In this document: one piece after another, positions 7,933 to 18,200 of the stretch
Numbering within the stretch: the first letter of the stretch is position 1
Layout of the letters: each line of letters opens with the position of its first letter
Assembly: GCA_016281055.1 (NCBI GenBank)
Contig: JAEEHW010000144.1
Coordinates: 1 to 64,000, forward strand
Length of the DNA: 64,000 nt
Reading direction: 5' to 3'
DNA from: Prevotella sp.
GTDB taxonomy: Bacteria; Bacteroidota; Bacteroidia; Bacteroidales; Bacteroidaceae
The notes under the pieces: model-generated
Told to the model about the DNA's origin: nothing
Databases searched by the model: none
Seen by the model: only the letters and a program-made list of their open reading frames with translations
Made by a program: the position numbers and the translations under genes

Positions 7933-10191
7933 ATGCACGACATACCATCACTCATACAAGACCTTGCCCTGATACTGGTCACGGCGGCCATCGTGACGCT
8001 GGTGTTCAAGAAACTCAAACAGCCCTTGGTGCTGGGATATATAATGGCCGGGGTGCTGATATCGCCAAACCTGCCGCTGACGATGACGGTAGTGGACAGC
8101 GAGGACATAAAGACATGGTCGGACATAGGCGTGATGTTCCTCTTGTTTGCACTCGGACTGGATTTCTCGTTCAAGAAAATACTGAAGATGGGTATGGCGC
8201 CGGTAATCGCCGCCATCACCATAATCTTCTCAATGATGAGTATAGGCATACTGGTGGCACGCGCTTTCGGATGGTCGGAGATGAACGGACTGTTCCTTGC
8301 GGGTATGCTCGCCATGTCTTCAACCACGATTATATACAAGGCCTTTGACGACCTGGGGTTGCGCCAGCAGCAGTTCTCATCGCTTGTGATGAGCGTGCTG
8401 ATACTTGAAGATATACTGGCTATCGTACTCATGGTGGTGCTCACGACGATAGCAAAGGGAGACGGCAGTGAAGACGGCGGACACATGTTCGGCAGTTTGC
8501 TGAACATTGTCTATTTCCTTGTGCTGTGGTTTGTTGCCGGACTGTTTTTCATTCCAACGATATTGCGCAGGACAAAGCGGCTCATCAACGACGAGGTGCT
8601 GCTCATCGTTGCCCTTGCCCTATGCTGCGCCATGGCAGTGTTTGCCTCAATGGTAGGTTTCAGTTCAGCTTTCGGTTCATTCGTGATGGGCAGCATCCTG
8701 GCGGAGACGGTAGAGGCAAAGAAGATAGAGAAACTGGTCACCCCGGTAAAGAATTTCTTCGGAGCGATATTCTTTGTCGGTGTGGGTATGCTCGTTGACA
8801 TCCAGGTAGTGGTGGAACAATGGCTGCCGATAGTGGTCATCACGCTGGCAATCATAATAGGTCAGAGTGTATTGGGAACGCTTGGCTTCATGCTCTCAGG
8901 ACAGCCGCTGAAGACAGCCATGCGCTGCGGATTCTCTATGGCGCAGATAGGTGAGTTCTCATTCATCATAGCCTCGCTGGGACTGGCACTCGGCGTGGTA
9001 AGCACCTTCATCTATCCTGTTGTCGTCACGGTGTCGGTGATAACGACATTCCTGACGCCATATATGATAAGGGGGTCGGTGACGGTGTATGGCATGATAG
9101 AGAAAAGACTGCCGAGGGTATGGATAAGCCGCATAAACAAGATATCAGACATAGCGCCGTCAAACGGCAGCCGTTCAGACAACGACTGGAAGATATTCCT
9201 GCGTGACATAGCTGTAAACACACTGATATACGCCGTATTGTCAACGACCGTCACGCTTATCATGCTGACATTCGTCGATGAGTTTGTGGCAGGACTGTTG
9301 CCGCAGCCGTGGGCGAACATCATCTGCGGCATTGCTGCCATACTGTGCATAGCCCCGTTCCTCAGAGCTATGGTGATGAAGAAAAACCGCAGTGACGAGT
9401 TCAAGTCATTGTGGATAAGCAGTCGTCACAACCGTGCCCCACTGATATTTACGATATTGGTGCGTGCGGTGCTTGCATTGTTCTATATCTTCACGATATG
9501 CAACCACCTCTTCAATTTCTCCAACGCACTGATGATAGTCATTGCCATAACAGTGCTCGTCAGTATAATATATTCGCGCAGGATGAAACTGAGCAGCATA
9601 CGCCTTGAACGCCTGTTCATACAGAACCTGCGCTCAAAAGAGTTTGCATCGCGGGCATCGGGAAAGAAACGTCCGCTGTTTGAAGGACATCTGCTCGACC
9701 GCGACATACACATATCAGAGATTGAACTGCCGCAGGACTCACTGTGGGCAGGCAAGACATTGCTTGAGCTGAATCTCGGACACCGTTTCGGCGTGCATGT
9801 GAGCAGCATACAGCGTGGCAGAATACATATCAACATACCTTCGGCGCATGACATGCTGCTGCCTGGCGACACTTTCCGCGTGATAGGCAATGACGAGCAG
9901 TTGACGAAACTGAATGCCACCATGCTGCAGGAGGTGCAGCCGGAAGAGGATGAGATGGTGGACCACGAAATGCAGTTGCGCCGCCTGGCAATACGCAGCA
10001 CCAGCCCGTTCTTCGGCAAGTCGCTGATAGAATGCGGCCTGAAGGAGCACTACGGCTGTATGCTCGTAGGACTGGAGGAAGACGAGGAAACACTTACCCG
10101 GATACCACCGACATACGTGTTTGACAAAGGCGACATACTGTGGGTGGTGGGCGAGAAAGACGATGTGAGACGGCTTGCTGACGAAATTTAA
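7933..10191 (+). CDS. CPA2-family cation:proton antiporter with TrkA-C domains
   Basis: An inner-membrane monovalent-cation/proton antiporter of the KefB/CPA2 type. Residues about 5-390 hold a dozen hydrophobic segments with family patterns (GYIMAGVLISP, MFLLFALGLDFSF, GFSSAFGSFVMGSILA). Further membrane helices follow (about 420-550). Two cytosolic TrkA-C-like domains (about 590-660 and 680-752) end the protein and may sense ligand. The frame also opens at a TTG 18 nt upstream inside pepT, but the ATG at 7933 is preferred. The transported ion (K+ or Na+) cannot be told. Confidence 0.87.
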   Translation: MHDIPSLIQDLALILVTAAIVTLVFKKLKQPLVLGYIMAGVLISPNLPLTMTVVDSEDIKTWSDIGVMFLLFALGLDFSFKKILKMGMAPVIAAITIIFSMMSIGILVARAFGWSEMNGLFLAGMLAMSSTTIIYKAFDDLGLRQQQFSSLVMSVLILEDILAIVLMVVLTTIAKGDGSEDGGHMFGSLLNIVYFLVLWFVAGLFFIPTILRRTKRLINDEVLLIVALALCCAMAVFASMVGFSSAFGSFVMGSILAETVEAKKIEKLVTPVKNFFGAIFFVGVGMLVDIQVVVEQWLPIVVITLAIIIGQSVLGTLGFMLSGQPLKTAMRCGFSMAQIGEFSFIIASLGLALGVVSTFIYPVVVTVSVITTFLTPYMIRGSVTVYGMIEKRLPRVWISRINKISDIAPSNGSRSDNDWKIFLRDIAVNTLIYAVLSTTVTLIMLTFVDEFVAGLLPQPWANIICGIAAILCIAPFLRAMVMKKNRSDEFKSLWISSRHNRAPLIFTILVRAVLALFYIFTICNHLFNFSNALMIVIAITVLVSIIYSRRMKLSSIRLERLFIQNLRSKEFASRASGKKRPLFEGHLLDRDIHISEIELPQDSLWAGKTLLELNLGHRFGVHVSSIQRGRIHINIPSAHDMLLPGDTFRVIGNDEQLTKLNATMLQEVQPEEDEMVDHEMQLRRLAIRSTSPFFGKSLIECGLKEHYGCMLVGLEEDEETLTRIPPTYVFDKGDILWVVGEKDDVRRLADEI

Positions 10192-10201
10192 CACAAATAA
10201 T

Positions 10202-10232
10202 TTTGCAGTGTAAAATTCTTTTCGTACATTTG
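10202..10232 (+). promoter_or_regulatory. Promoter of the MerR-like gene
   Basis: TTTG (10202-10205), 19 nt, TACATTTG (10225-10232). Transcription from here rules out any start codon before about 10238 and supports the GTG at 10311. Confidence 0.85.
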
Positions 10233-10310
10233 CATAGAGAAAACAAATCAGTTGTATTACATTGTGGGCGTTTTTTTACCTCACCATTAACTATAAACAA
10301 AAATTTAAGC

Positions 10311-10658
10311 GTGGCTCTCAATTTAAACAAAGACCTGAAGACATATTACTCCATCAAGGAAGTATCGGAGATGTTTGGCCTTACACCGTCAACATTGCGT
10401 TATTGGGAAAAGGAGTTTCCACACCTGAAACCACATACCAACAGCGGCAATACGAGGCAGTACACGAAAAACGACATTGAGGAACTCCGTGTCATCTACA
10501 ACCTTGTCAAGGTGCGTGGCTTCAAACTCGCTGCGGCGCGCAAGATGATGCATGCCAACCGTGCAGGGACGGACAAGAGCGCGAAGATAATAGAGAACCT
10601 GATGGACGTGCGTGACCAGTTGATGGAACTGAAGGCAGCACTCGACACCATTAGGTAA
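10311..10658 (+). CDS. MerR-family transcriptional regulator
   Basis: 115 aa. A winged-helix MerR DNA-binding domain fills the first about 75 residues (YYSIKEVSEMFGLTPSTLRYWEKEFPHL, then RQYTKNDIEEL), followed by a helix for dimerisation (KIIENLMDVRDQLMELKAAL). The effector-binding domain is absent, as in the short MerR-like regulators common in Bacteroidales. The start is taken as GTG (VALNLNKDLK), because the consensus promoter lies at 10202-10232 and homologous proteins begin with this segment. The target genes are unknown. Confidence 0.85.
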   Translation: MALNLNKDLKTYYSIKEVSEMFGLTPSTLRYWEKEFPHLKPHTNSGNTRQYTKNDIEELRVIYNLVKVRGFKLAAARKMMHANRAGTDKSAKIIENLMDVRDQLMELKAALDTIR

Positions 10659-10763
10659 TGCACAATGCACAATGCTCAATGCATAATTCATAATGCATAA
10701 TTCATAATGCACAATCTTAATTCTTAATTCTTAATTCATAATTTATATAACTTATTTAATACT

Positions 10764-11189
10764 ATGTATAGCGATCCAAAAGACTGTCTGTATTGCACAA
10801 ACAATCAGACTCAGAAAGATTTGATGATTGAAATCTGTCATTTGCGTGTGTCACGTCTTTTCCTCTTCAAAGAACAGACATATCACGGACGTTGCCTTGT
10901 GGCATACGACGGACACGTTAATGACCTCAACGAACTCAATGACCAGCAACGCAACGATTTCATGGCGGATGTGGCACAGGCTACTCGTGCCATGCAGCGT
11001 GCTTTCAACCCAGAGAAGATAAACTACGGTGCATACAGCGACACACTGTCGCACCTGCATTTCCATCTCGCTCCGAAATACGTGGGAGGTCCTGACTATC
11101 CAGGCGTGTTCCGCATGAACCCAGGCGAGGTGTACCTCTCAGACGAGGAATACAAGGAAATGATAGAAAAGATAAAGGCAAATCTGTAA
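10764..11189 (+). CDS. HIT-family nucleotide hydrolase/transferase
   Basis: 141 aa cytoplasmic histidine-triad protein. The triad HLHFHLAP gives His97, His99 and His101, the signature for nucleotidyl-enzyme catalysis on substrates such as AMP-lysine or dinucleoside polyphosphates. An N-terminal DCLYC pair suggests a zinc site, as in many bacterial HIT proteins. The C-terminal PDYPGVFRMNPGEVYLSDEEYKEMIEKI is typical of a Bacteroidota subgroup. It precedes a small lipoprotein by 10 nt. The true substrate is not determined by sequence. Confidence 0.9.
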   Translation: MYSDPKDCLYCTNNQTQKDLMIEICHLRVSRLFLFKEQTYHGRCLVAYDGHVNDLNELNDQQRNDFMADVAQATRAMQRAFNPEKINYGAYSDTLSHLHFHLAPKYVGGPDYPGVFRMNPGEVYLSDEEYKEMIEKIKANL

Positions 11190-11199
11190 GAATTACACG

Positions 11200-11799
11200 A
11201 TGTCTTTGCGACACAACATCATTATCGCATCATGTCTGACATTGTTTCTTTCATGTCAGAAGATGGAAATACCTGACAATACTCCTGCAGTTAAAAACGA
11301 CAGGGTGGATGTGGCGCAGGTGAATGACAAGACGAATGCCATGTCGCATGTGATATTGCTCGTTGATACTGTGTCGGAAGATAAAGCGGAAGTTATGTAT
11401 ATATCGCTTCAGGAATGGAGCGATATTACATCAAACTTTTCGGCAGGACAAGGAACAGAGATGCACAGAATAGCATCTGAATACAGAGAAGGTGATTTCA
11501 CAGGGTGGCATATACCCACGCTTGCAGAGGTGAAGCGTATAAAAGCATATTATGATGAAGAACCGGGAAGGCTGGATATTCTGAATGATAATCTTGAGAT
11601 GCGCTGTGCGACGCCGGTATATCTGACTGATGCCACCGCCAAGACATATCGCTATCTGTGTTCCAACGGTGACTCCACATTCTCGTTCCGTAAAGGCTAC
11701 GCCACACTGAAGGCTGGTGCAACGGTGAAATATAACCTGCGACTAGTGAAGGATTCTGTCATGACGCTTGTTCCGAACGAAATAGAATTTGCGTATTGA
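11200..11799 (+). CDS. Small lipoprotein with a FISUMP/DUF1566-like core
   Basis: 199 aa with lipoprotein signal ending in FLSC (Cys about 23). The centre has the phrase DFTGWHIPTLAEVKRIKAYY, like the W-R-x-P-T-x-x-E core of FISUMP and DUF1566 proteins, and ends with SFRKGYATLKAGATVKYNLRLVKD. It is likely an outer-membrane-anchored protein of unknown role. It starts 10 nt after the HIT gene and is followed by manA after a run of TTCTTAA repeats. Nothing here points to a catalytic activity. Confidence 0.7.
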   Translation: MSLRHNIIIASCLTLFLSCQKMEIPDNTPAVKNDRVDVAQVNDKTNAMSHVILLVDTVSEDKAEVMYISLQEWSDITSNFSAGQGTEMHRIASEYREGDFTGWHIPTLAEVKRIKAYYDEEPGRLDILNDNLEMRCATPVYLTDATAKTYRYLCSNGDSTFSFRKGYATLKAGATVKYNLRLVKDSVMTLVPNEIEFAY

Positions 11800-11842
11800 T
11801 AACTCTTAATTCTTAATTCTTAATTCTTAATTCTTAACTCCC

Positions 11843-12889
11843 TTGGTATATCCATTACTTTTCAAACCAAACCTCCACACCATAGTATGGGGTGGCCACA
11901 GACTACAGACCTACAAAGGACTGCAGCAGACCGACGAGCCTATTGGCGAGAGTTGGGAGGTATCAGCTGTGGAGTCCAGTCCCTGCACAGTGGCGAATGG
12001 TTCGATGGCAGGGCGTGACCTTATCAGCGTAGTGGAAGAGTGGGGGAGTGAACTGCTGGGTGATGCAGTGTATAAGCAGTATGGAGGAAAACTGCCGTTG
12101 CTGGTGAAATTTATTGATGCCCGCAATGACTTGAGCATACAGGTACACCCGAATGATGCCCTTGCAGCAGAGAGGCATGGCAAGTTTGGTAAGACAGAGA
12201 TGTGGTATATCATCGATGCAGAACCAGGTGCGGCTCTTTATGCAGGATTCAAAGAAAGCATCAGCAAAGACGAATACCGTCGTCGTGTGGCCGACGGCAC
12301 CATTTGTGATGTGCTGGCAAGGCATGAGGTGCATCCTGGTGATGTCTTCTATATACCGGCTGGCAGGGTGCATGCCATCTGCGGTGGCATACTGCTGGCA
12401 GAGGTGCAGCAGTCAAGCGATGTGACATATCGTATCTTTGACTATAACCGTCTGGGACTTGACGGAAAACCACGACAGTTGCACACAGACCTTGCTGTGG
12501 ATGCGATAGACTTCAAAGTGGCGGCAGATTACCGTACACATTATGGTAATACATTAGAAACAGCAGCACAGGTCATCGATACACCATTCTTTGACGTCAG
12601 GGTGATGGACATCACGGAGCAGTTTCACCGCAACCTGGTGAAATACGATTCCTTCATCATCTCCATGTGCATCAAGGGCGCATGTCGTTTGAAGATAAAC
12701 GGCTATGAGGGAGAGGAAAAAGAGATAACATTGCAGGAAGGACATTCATGCCTCATACCTGCTGCCATTGCAGACTACAATATCACACCGCTGAAAAAGG
12801 GCACAAGGATATTGGAAACGCATATAGACCGTAAGGACAGGTCGTTTATAAGGAAAGTGCTTAGATTCATAAAACTTAGTAAGAAATAA
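11843..12889 (+). CDS. manA: Mannose-6-phosphate isomerase, class I
   Basis: A cytoplasmic zinc enzyme converting mannose-6-phosphate and fructose-6-phosphate, feeding GDP-mannose or glycolysis. 348 aa. The cupin zinc site is visible in LSIQVHPND and KTEMWYII (Gln, His, Glu) with the later His in AGRVHAI. The start IVWGGHRL and the GESWE segment are family hallmarks. No ATG fits; the frame opens with TTG at 11843 (TTG GTA TAT CCA), directly after tandem TTCTTAA repeats, so the start is probably this rare codon. Confidence 0.92.
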   Translation: MVYPLLFKPNLHTIVWGGHRLQTYKGLQQTDEPIGESWEVSAVESSPCTVANGSMAGRDLISVVEEWGSELLGDAVYKQYGGKLPLLVKFIDARNDLSIQVHPNDALAAERHGKFGKTEMWYIIDAEPGAALYAGFKESISKDEYRRRVADGTICDVLARHEVHPGDVFYIPAGRVHAICGGILLAEVQQSSDVTYRIFDYNRLGLDGKPRQLHTDLAVDAIDFKVAADYRTHYGNTLETAAQVIDTPFFDVRVMDITEQFHRNLVKYDSFIISMCIKGACRLKINGYEGEEKEITLQEGHSCLIPAAIADYNITPLKKGTRILETHIDRKDRSFIRKVLRFIKLSKK

Positions 12890-12901
12890 TACCTTTGAAT
12901 T

Positions 12902-13516
12902 ATGAAGAAACTTATAATCTTTATCGCAGGTGTCATGATGCTGACAAGTTGCGGCACGACAGGCAGTGGTGCTTTCTCTGGTGCTATGTTTGGTGGAATG
13001 ATAGGTTCGGCCATCGGCGGTATCATTGGCGGTCCGCGTGGCAGTGACGTTGGTACGATAGTAGGCATGGCCACCGGTGCGGCAGGCGGTGCGGCAATAG
13101 AGGCTGCCAGTGAAAGAAAAGATCAGCAGCAGGCAGCACCATACGACAGTGAGGTGACAGACATCGCAGAGTCACAGTATATCGACATCAGAAATGCCAC
13201 CTTCCAAGGTGAAAAAGACGACCAGCATATCTATGGCGGTGAAACGGCGAAGATCTCATTCGAGATTCACAACATGACAGGCAATATAGTAACTAATCTT
13301 GTGCCTGTGGTCAAGGAAACTACGGAGAACAAACGACTGGCAGTGTCGCCGGCTATTATGATAGAAAATCTCGGGCCGCACAGGGCACTTCGCTACACTG
13401 CTTATATCAGTGCTCAGGACAACCTGAAGCGAGGCACGGCACATTTCCAACTGTATATAATGAACGGCAGAGATGTGGTAAGCAACACCATAGAATTCGA
13501 TATGCCTTTGGAATGA
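12902..13516 (+). CDS. Lipoprotein with glycine-zipper segment
   Basis: 204 aa. The signal peptide ends with the lipobox LTSC (Cys about 18). Residues 25-68 form a long Gly/Ala zipper (AMFGGMIGSAIGGIIGG, VGMATGAAGGAAIEAA), probably one or two membrane-inserting or self-associating helices. The rest is a beta-rich domain (YIDIRNATFQGEKDDQHIYGGETAKISFEIHNMTG) that resembles a small immunoglobulin-like fold. It sits 12 nt after manA and is closed by a strong terminator. The function is unknown; an envelope-stress or outer-membrane role is possible. Confidence 0.7.
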   Translation: MKKLIIFIAGVMMLTSCGTTGSGAFSGAMFGGMIGSAIGGIIGGPRGSDVGTIVGMATGAAGGAAIEAASERKDQQQAAPYDSEVTDIAESQYIDIRNATFQGEKDDQHIYGGETAKISFEIHNMTGNIVTNLVPVVKETTENKRLAVSPAIMIENLGPHRALRYTAYISAQDNLKRGTAHFQLYIMNGRDVVSNTIEFDMPLE

Positions 13517-13521
13517 TATAG

Positions 13522-13556
13522 AAAAATCCCTACCAAGCGTAGGGATTTTTCTTTTT
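13522..13556 (+). terminator. Intrinsic terminator
   Basis: AAAAATCCCTAC (13522-13533) and GTAGGGATTTTT (13539-13550) form a 12-bp perfect stem around CAAGC, followed by CTTTTTG. It follows the lipoprotein stop by 5 nt. Confidence 0.92.
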
Positions 13557-13573
13557 GCTTTAGGGAAACAACA

Positions 13574-13604
13574 TTTGTGGTTATATACTTTTTGTTTAAC
13601 TTTG
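13574..13604 (+). promoter_or_regulatory. Promoter of the His/Pro-rich protein gene
   Basis: TTTG (13574-13577), 19 nt, TAACTTTG (13597-13604), about 50 nt upstream of the ATG at 13656. Confidence 0.85.
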
Positions 13605-13655
13605 CACATAGAAAAAGAACAGAAGTCAAACTTAAAAATAAGAAAGGGAAAAGTT

Positions 13656-13997
13656 ATGAAAAAGTATATCCTCAGCCTTATGTTACTCACAGGCGTTATA
13701 ACAACATCGTCAGTAATGGCACGTCCAGTGCACGAGCCAACACCAAGACATATACACCATAGGCACCATCCTGCACGTCATCCACATCACGCACCAGTCG
13801 TAGAGGTACGTCCGATGGTTCATCACCGCCCAGCAGTGGTACACAGAGTGGCTCCGGCACCACGTCCAGTGGTAGTAGTAGAACACCCAGCTTCACGTCC
13901 GGTAGTAGTTGTTGACCATCGTCCTAACTCAGCCGCAGTTACCGGTGCGGTAATAGGAGGAATCATAGGAGGCGTTATTGGAGCAGTAGCAAGATAA
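13656..13997 (+). CDS. Exported His/Pro-rich protein with C-terminal glycine zipper
   Basis: 113 aa. A Sec signal peptide (MKKYILSLMLLTGVITTSSVMA) is followed by a low-complexity His/Pro/Val segment (RHIHHRHHPARHPHHAP, PRPVVVVEHPASRPVVVVDH) and a C-terminal Gly zipper (AVIGGIIGGVIGAV). The His clusters could bind metal ions in the periplasm and the zipper could insert in a membrane. The start is set by the promoter at 13574 and an AGAAAGGGAA ribosome-binding stretch. The gene stands alone between two terminators. The role is unknown. Confidence 0.75.
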   Translation: MKKYILSLMLLTGVITTSSVMARPVHEPTPRHIHHRHHPARHPHHAPVVEVRPMVHHRPAVVHRVAPAPRPVVVVEHPASRPVVVVDHRPNSAAVTGAVIGGIIGGVIGAVAR

Positions 13998-14021
13998 CAT
14001 ACTCATTAATCATACAATAAG

Positions 14022-14057
14022 AACCGGCACCGTTGCATCAAGACAACGGTGCCGGTT
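14022..14057. terminator. Strong hairpin terminator between convergent genes
   Basis: AACCGGCACCGTTG (14022-14035) and CAACGGTGCCGGTT (14044-14057) pair perfectly over 14 bp. It lies between the plus-strand gene ending at 13997 and porV ending at 14086 on the minus strand, so it may serve both. Confidence 0.88.
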
Positions 14058-14085
14058 ATTTATATTTCTACATTATTAACTTGTC

Positions 14086-15270
14086 TTATCGTCTGCCCAG
14101 AAGGTCCTGGATTCCGTCGAGGTCGAAGTTGAGTGAGAAACGTAGGGTCTGGTCGAGTGGGTTGCTCTGAGCTGTAGAGATGACGTATGCAGCATCGAGA
14201 GAGAATACATTCATCTTGAAGCCTGCACCCACGGTGAAGTATTTACGGTTACCCTTGTTCTGTGCCTCGTCGTGATAACCGGCACGCAGTGAGAACTTGT
14301 CGTTATACACGTATTCTGCACCGATGCTCCACTGTATCTCCTGCATCTCCTCCTTGAAACCGTTGGGGGCATCACCGAAACTCTTGAAGATACCAGCGAT
14401 GGAGCCTATGTCGTAATACTCACGTTGTACGCGCTCATCGTAAACTCCAGGTTGGTTTTTCTCTTCTTCTGTTTGTTTCGGATATGTAGGTACGAGCAGT
14501 TTGTTGGCATCAGCCGCAATGGTGAAACGGTTGTATTCGTTGATAGGAATCATCAGCGATGCACCGAGACGCATGTTCGTAGGTATGAACTCTGCGCGGT
14601 CGCTGCCGCCGAATGTTATCTTAGAACCGATGTTGCTGATGTTCAAACCCAGTCCGAGCTGACATTCACGCTGCCCGATGTTCACATAGTTCTGGTAGTA
14701 ACATGACAGGTCTGCAGCGAATGCACCAGAGGCAGACCTCTCCTCGGTTGTGCTGTATGACATGTCGGAGAAAAGATAGCGAATAGCCGCACCGATAGAG
14801 AATGTCTCAGAGAGCATCAGTGAGTAGCCAGCATCAATAGACATTTCGTATGGCTTGATGGTCATGGCATTGCTCCAGTCATTAGAATTACTATCATAGT
14901 TGACATACACCTCGCCCAGTGAGAAATAGTGCAGAGAAGCGGATACAGCCGAGTAGTCGCCAATACGGTAATATCCCGACATATATGCAATGTTCATGTC
15001 GTTGACCAGTTGTCTGAGCCACGGGGTATAGTTGATGCCTATTCCTGCGCGTGATATGCAGAATGGATATTTTGCAGGGTTCCAGAACTGTGACGCCACG
15101 TCAGGGTCGGTGGCGGCACCTACGTCACCCATACCACCGGCACGTGCGTCAGGTGCTATGGTTTGAGATACCAGTGCGGTGTGTACAGGGTTGAACATGG
15201 AACGCTTGTCCTCAGCCCTTGCTGCCATGCATGTGCACAGAACCAATGATATTGTCAGAAGTTTTTTCAT
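14086..15270 (-). CDS. porV: Type IX secretion outer-membrane protein PorV
   Basis: 394 aa outer-membrane beta-barrel of the FadL type (signal peptide MKKLLTISLVLCTCMAARA). PorV shuttles cargo from the T9SS translocon to the PorU attachment complex. The family start is clear: TALVSQTIAPDARAGGMGDVGAATDPDVASQFWNPAKYPF, read in pieces. The C-terminal half has alternating strands ending SLNFDLDGIQDLLGRR. Its start is 2 nt after the porU stop, so it is the last gene of a hisC-porU-porV unit. The PorU/PorV pair implies a working T9SS elsewhere in the genome. Confidence 0.93.
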   Translation of the reverse strand: MKKLLTISLVLCTCMAARAEDKRSMFNPVHTALVSQTIAPDARAGGMGDVGAATDPDVASQFWNPAKYPFCISRAGIGINYTPWLRQLVNDMNIAYMSGYYRIGDYSAVSASLHYFSLGEVYVNYDSNSNDWSNAMTIKPYEMSIDAGYSLMLSETFSIGAAIRYLFSDMSYSTTEERSASGAFAADLSCYYQNYVNIGQRECQLGLGLNISNIGSKITFGGSDRAEFIPTNMRLGASLMIPINEYNRFTIAADANKLLVPTYPKQTEEEKNQPGVYDERVQREYYDIGSIAGIFKSFGDAPNGFKEEMQEIQWSIGAEYVYNDKFSLRAGYHDEAQNKGNRKYFTVGAGFKMNVFSLDAAYVISTAQSNPLDQTLRFSLNFDLDGIQDLLGRR

Positions 15271-15272
15271 TT

Positions 15273-18200
15273 TTATTTTGCAATTATCAGTTTCTTAGTC
15301 TTTGATACGTATTTGCCGCCGTTGGTAGAGAGCCGCACGCGGTATAGGTATATGCCCCTGCTTACGCCCGAAGGTGTCCAGCGGCATGCCGAAGTGTTTG
15401 AGGTTTCAGACAGAGTGCCGGTCCAGTACAGTGTTTCCACTATGCGGCCGCTCATATCGATGATGTCTATGTATATGTCAGCCGTACTACCCTGCATGTC
15501 GTGTGTGATGTAGAACGTGGCAGAGTTGGTTATGGGGTTGGGGCTGACGAAAATGTCATTGATTGTTGGTTGTATGCTCTTTGTTACACGGAAGTTCAGT
15601 GTCACGGTGCTGCTGTTGTTCATAAGGTCCCATGCACGGAATGTCAGTGTGTGGTAACCTGCAGAGAGTGTCGGAAGGATGTAGTATGTCTGTCCGCTTG
15701 TGTAACTGTTCTCGTCGAATACGAAATTGTCGTTGAGGTCGTATGTCATATCAGCATCTCCGTCCACTATGAGTTCGAGGTTGTGACCTATTCCGTTGCC
15801 CGTAATATTGATGCCGTCTTTGTCAGTTATCTCAGCTACGAAATACGGTGTGCCGCCCACGTCACCACCGTTTGCGAATGATGGATTGTTGAGGTAGGCA
15901 TAGATGGCTGGGCCAACACCGTCGCTGGTTACTTCTTCCCAGCCCTCAACCTTGAATTGTGTTGTCTCGCCATTGGCGGAAACCATAGACTCTTTATCCC
16001 GGGCATACACGGTTATCAGACCATTGCCACCGTCATTGCTGATATCGCGTGGCATACGGAAAGATATGGAGAATTCTCCGTCCACCACATTGCATGTGCC
16101 GACGAAAAGATTGTTGCTGTAGTCACTGTAGGAGAACACACTGCTGGCTTCTGCCTGACCACGGCAAACGATGGTCTGTTTACTGTCTTTTACCGTAATG
16201 TTGGCGGTGCCATTAAAGAATTCTGCAAGGTTGCCGCTCTTGTCTTCGACGTGTCCTTCTATTGTTACGATGCCACTGCCCTTTAATGTTATCGTTTCTT
16301 CATCATCGTCAGACGTTACTGACATGTCGTTAATATTGTCAATGACTGCGTTGTATGTCGGAATTGCAAGATGCATGGCAGGGTCGCCCAGCAACTGATA
16401 GTGGTGTTTGTTGATGGAGTTGTCGCTTCCGATGCTTGGGTCAAGGTTTGCTATAAGATTGTTTTTTGCCAAACGCAATGCTTCACCGATGGATATGGGC
16501 TCGCCGTCCTTGTCGTATGAGAGAACGTGTCTCATGAAATATTTGTCGAGACGCGAGTTGAGTTCCTCAAGTACGGTGCCGACGGTTCCTACGAATGCTA
16601 CAGCACCGCCATCGGCATTGAGTACCGCCGCCTTGCCGATACTGCTTTCTGTTGTCTGGAACGGCATGGTGGTGCAGGCTGCGGTGAACCACAGTGGGAA
16701 ATTGGTGCCACGGAAGTTATTGAAGTCTGCAAGGAGCAACATCTTCTCATGCGCCAGGTCGGTGGCAGAGGCATGACCTCCATAGTTGATAATCAAAGCA
16801 CCATCCTTCTGCTGCTTTCTGACAATCTCCTCAATTTCGGGATAGCGGTCGCCGGTGGATGTCGAAATCTTTTCGTAAGCGTCAAACATCACCTTCTTGA
16901 CATTATAGCCGGGTGAGTTTTTCCTTACAGCGTCAGCGTTGGCATTGATGTTGCGCATGTGACTGTTGTTGTCGCTGTCATCGCCGATGAACATGATTTC
17001 GTTCTGCCATACACCGTTAGGAGACGTTTGCATATAATAGGCAACTTTGTTAACCATCGCCTGTGCCTGCGTGGCGTTTGATACAGGGAAACGTCCCACT
17101 GCAACGTCTATACTCATGTCACGGTCATAATCTCCGTCGGCATGTATCTTCTTGTCGTCCTGCAGTATGCCTATGAAATCATCGCTTACAATGGAATTCA
17201 TGGTGTTGTATGAATTCTCTGTCATATATCCCAACAGGTAATTGTCAGGGTTATATGTAGCGCCCGACAAGGTCAGCATGCGGTTGTCCCATACGCAGTC
17301 GCCAAACAGCAGGCAGGATTTTATGGAATGTGACTTGTCGTTGCTGTCGTCCTTGTCGTAAAACATCTTCAGGTATCGGCGGTATGCAGATATGTCAGGA
17401 GTGCCGCTGGAGAATTCGTTGTACAACTCATCGGCAGGAATGATACGCACTGTCAAACCATCTACGGCACGGTGTACGTCTGCGAGTTCCTCCGCCTGTG
17501 TCAATGTGTGCTGTGATGTGGGTATGATTATCAGCATATCCACAGGGTCATCGGCATGGTGGTCTTGGTTCGTAATGTTGTAAACATATTCCGCTGCCGG
17601 ATATGACGTGCTCAGCTTCTCTGGTTCCTTTGGTGTGGAGAAACTTGCTGCAATGTAGTCCAGACGTATAGGACCGTTGAGGGAACAGCTTATGGATACG
17701 GGCACAACATAGTCTCCGTCATCGTTCACTGTGGCAGTCTCGATGTCTTCTTTGCTGATAGTGCCAGTTATGGTGCGGAATACGGCTTTGTCATATTCCG
17801 ACGTGGTATTCATCGTTGATGATGCCTCAAAATTGTTTCCTACTTTAATAGTAAAGTTGGCAGTGCTGGCTGTGGTGATTACGATGCGGAAGTCAGCAGT
17901 AGTGTTCCCTTTCGGTATCGTAATCTCGTAGTTCTTTGATGTGCCGGGTGCGATGGATGTTTTCTCAACCAGGTTACGGCCTATCTGATACCATGCGTAT
18001 TGGTCTTTCTCGTGTAGAAAGTGGAAAGAAGAAAAGTCTTGTTTCTGCTGTTCCAGTAACTCATCCTCCGTAGTGGTAAGTGGTGTGCCCTCTGTCTGCG
18101 TTATGAAATAGCATCCGTAGTCGTAGTATGGATTTCTTGTGCGCAGGGTCGTTGACTGGTCGCTCCACGAGATGCTACCCTGGGCCATGAAGTATTTGGC

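Noticed and set aside
11843..11845. manA as a truncated pseudogene because it lacks an ATG
   Set aside because: The TTG start gives the full family N-terminus and the rest of the frame is intact.
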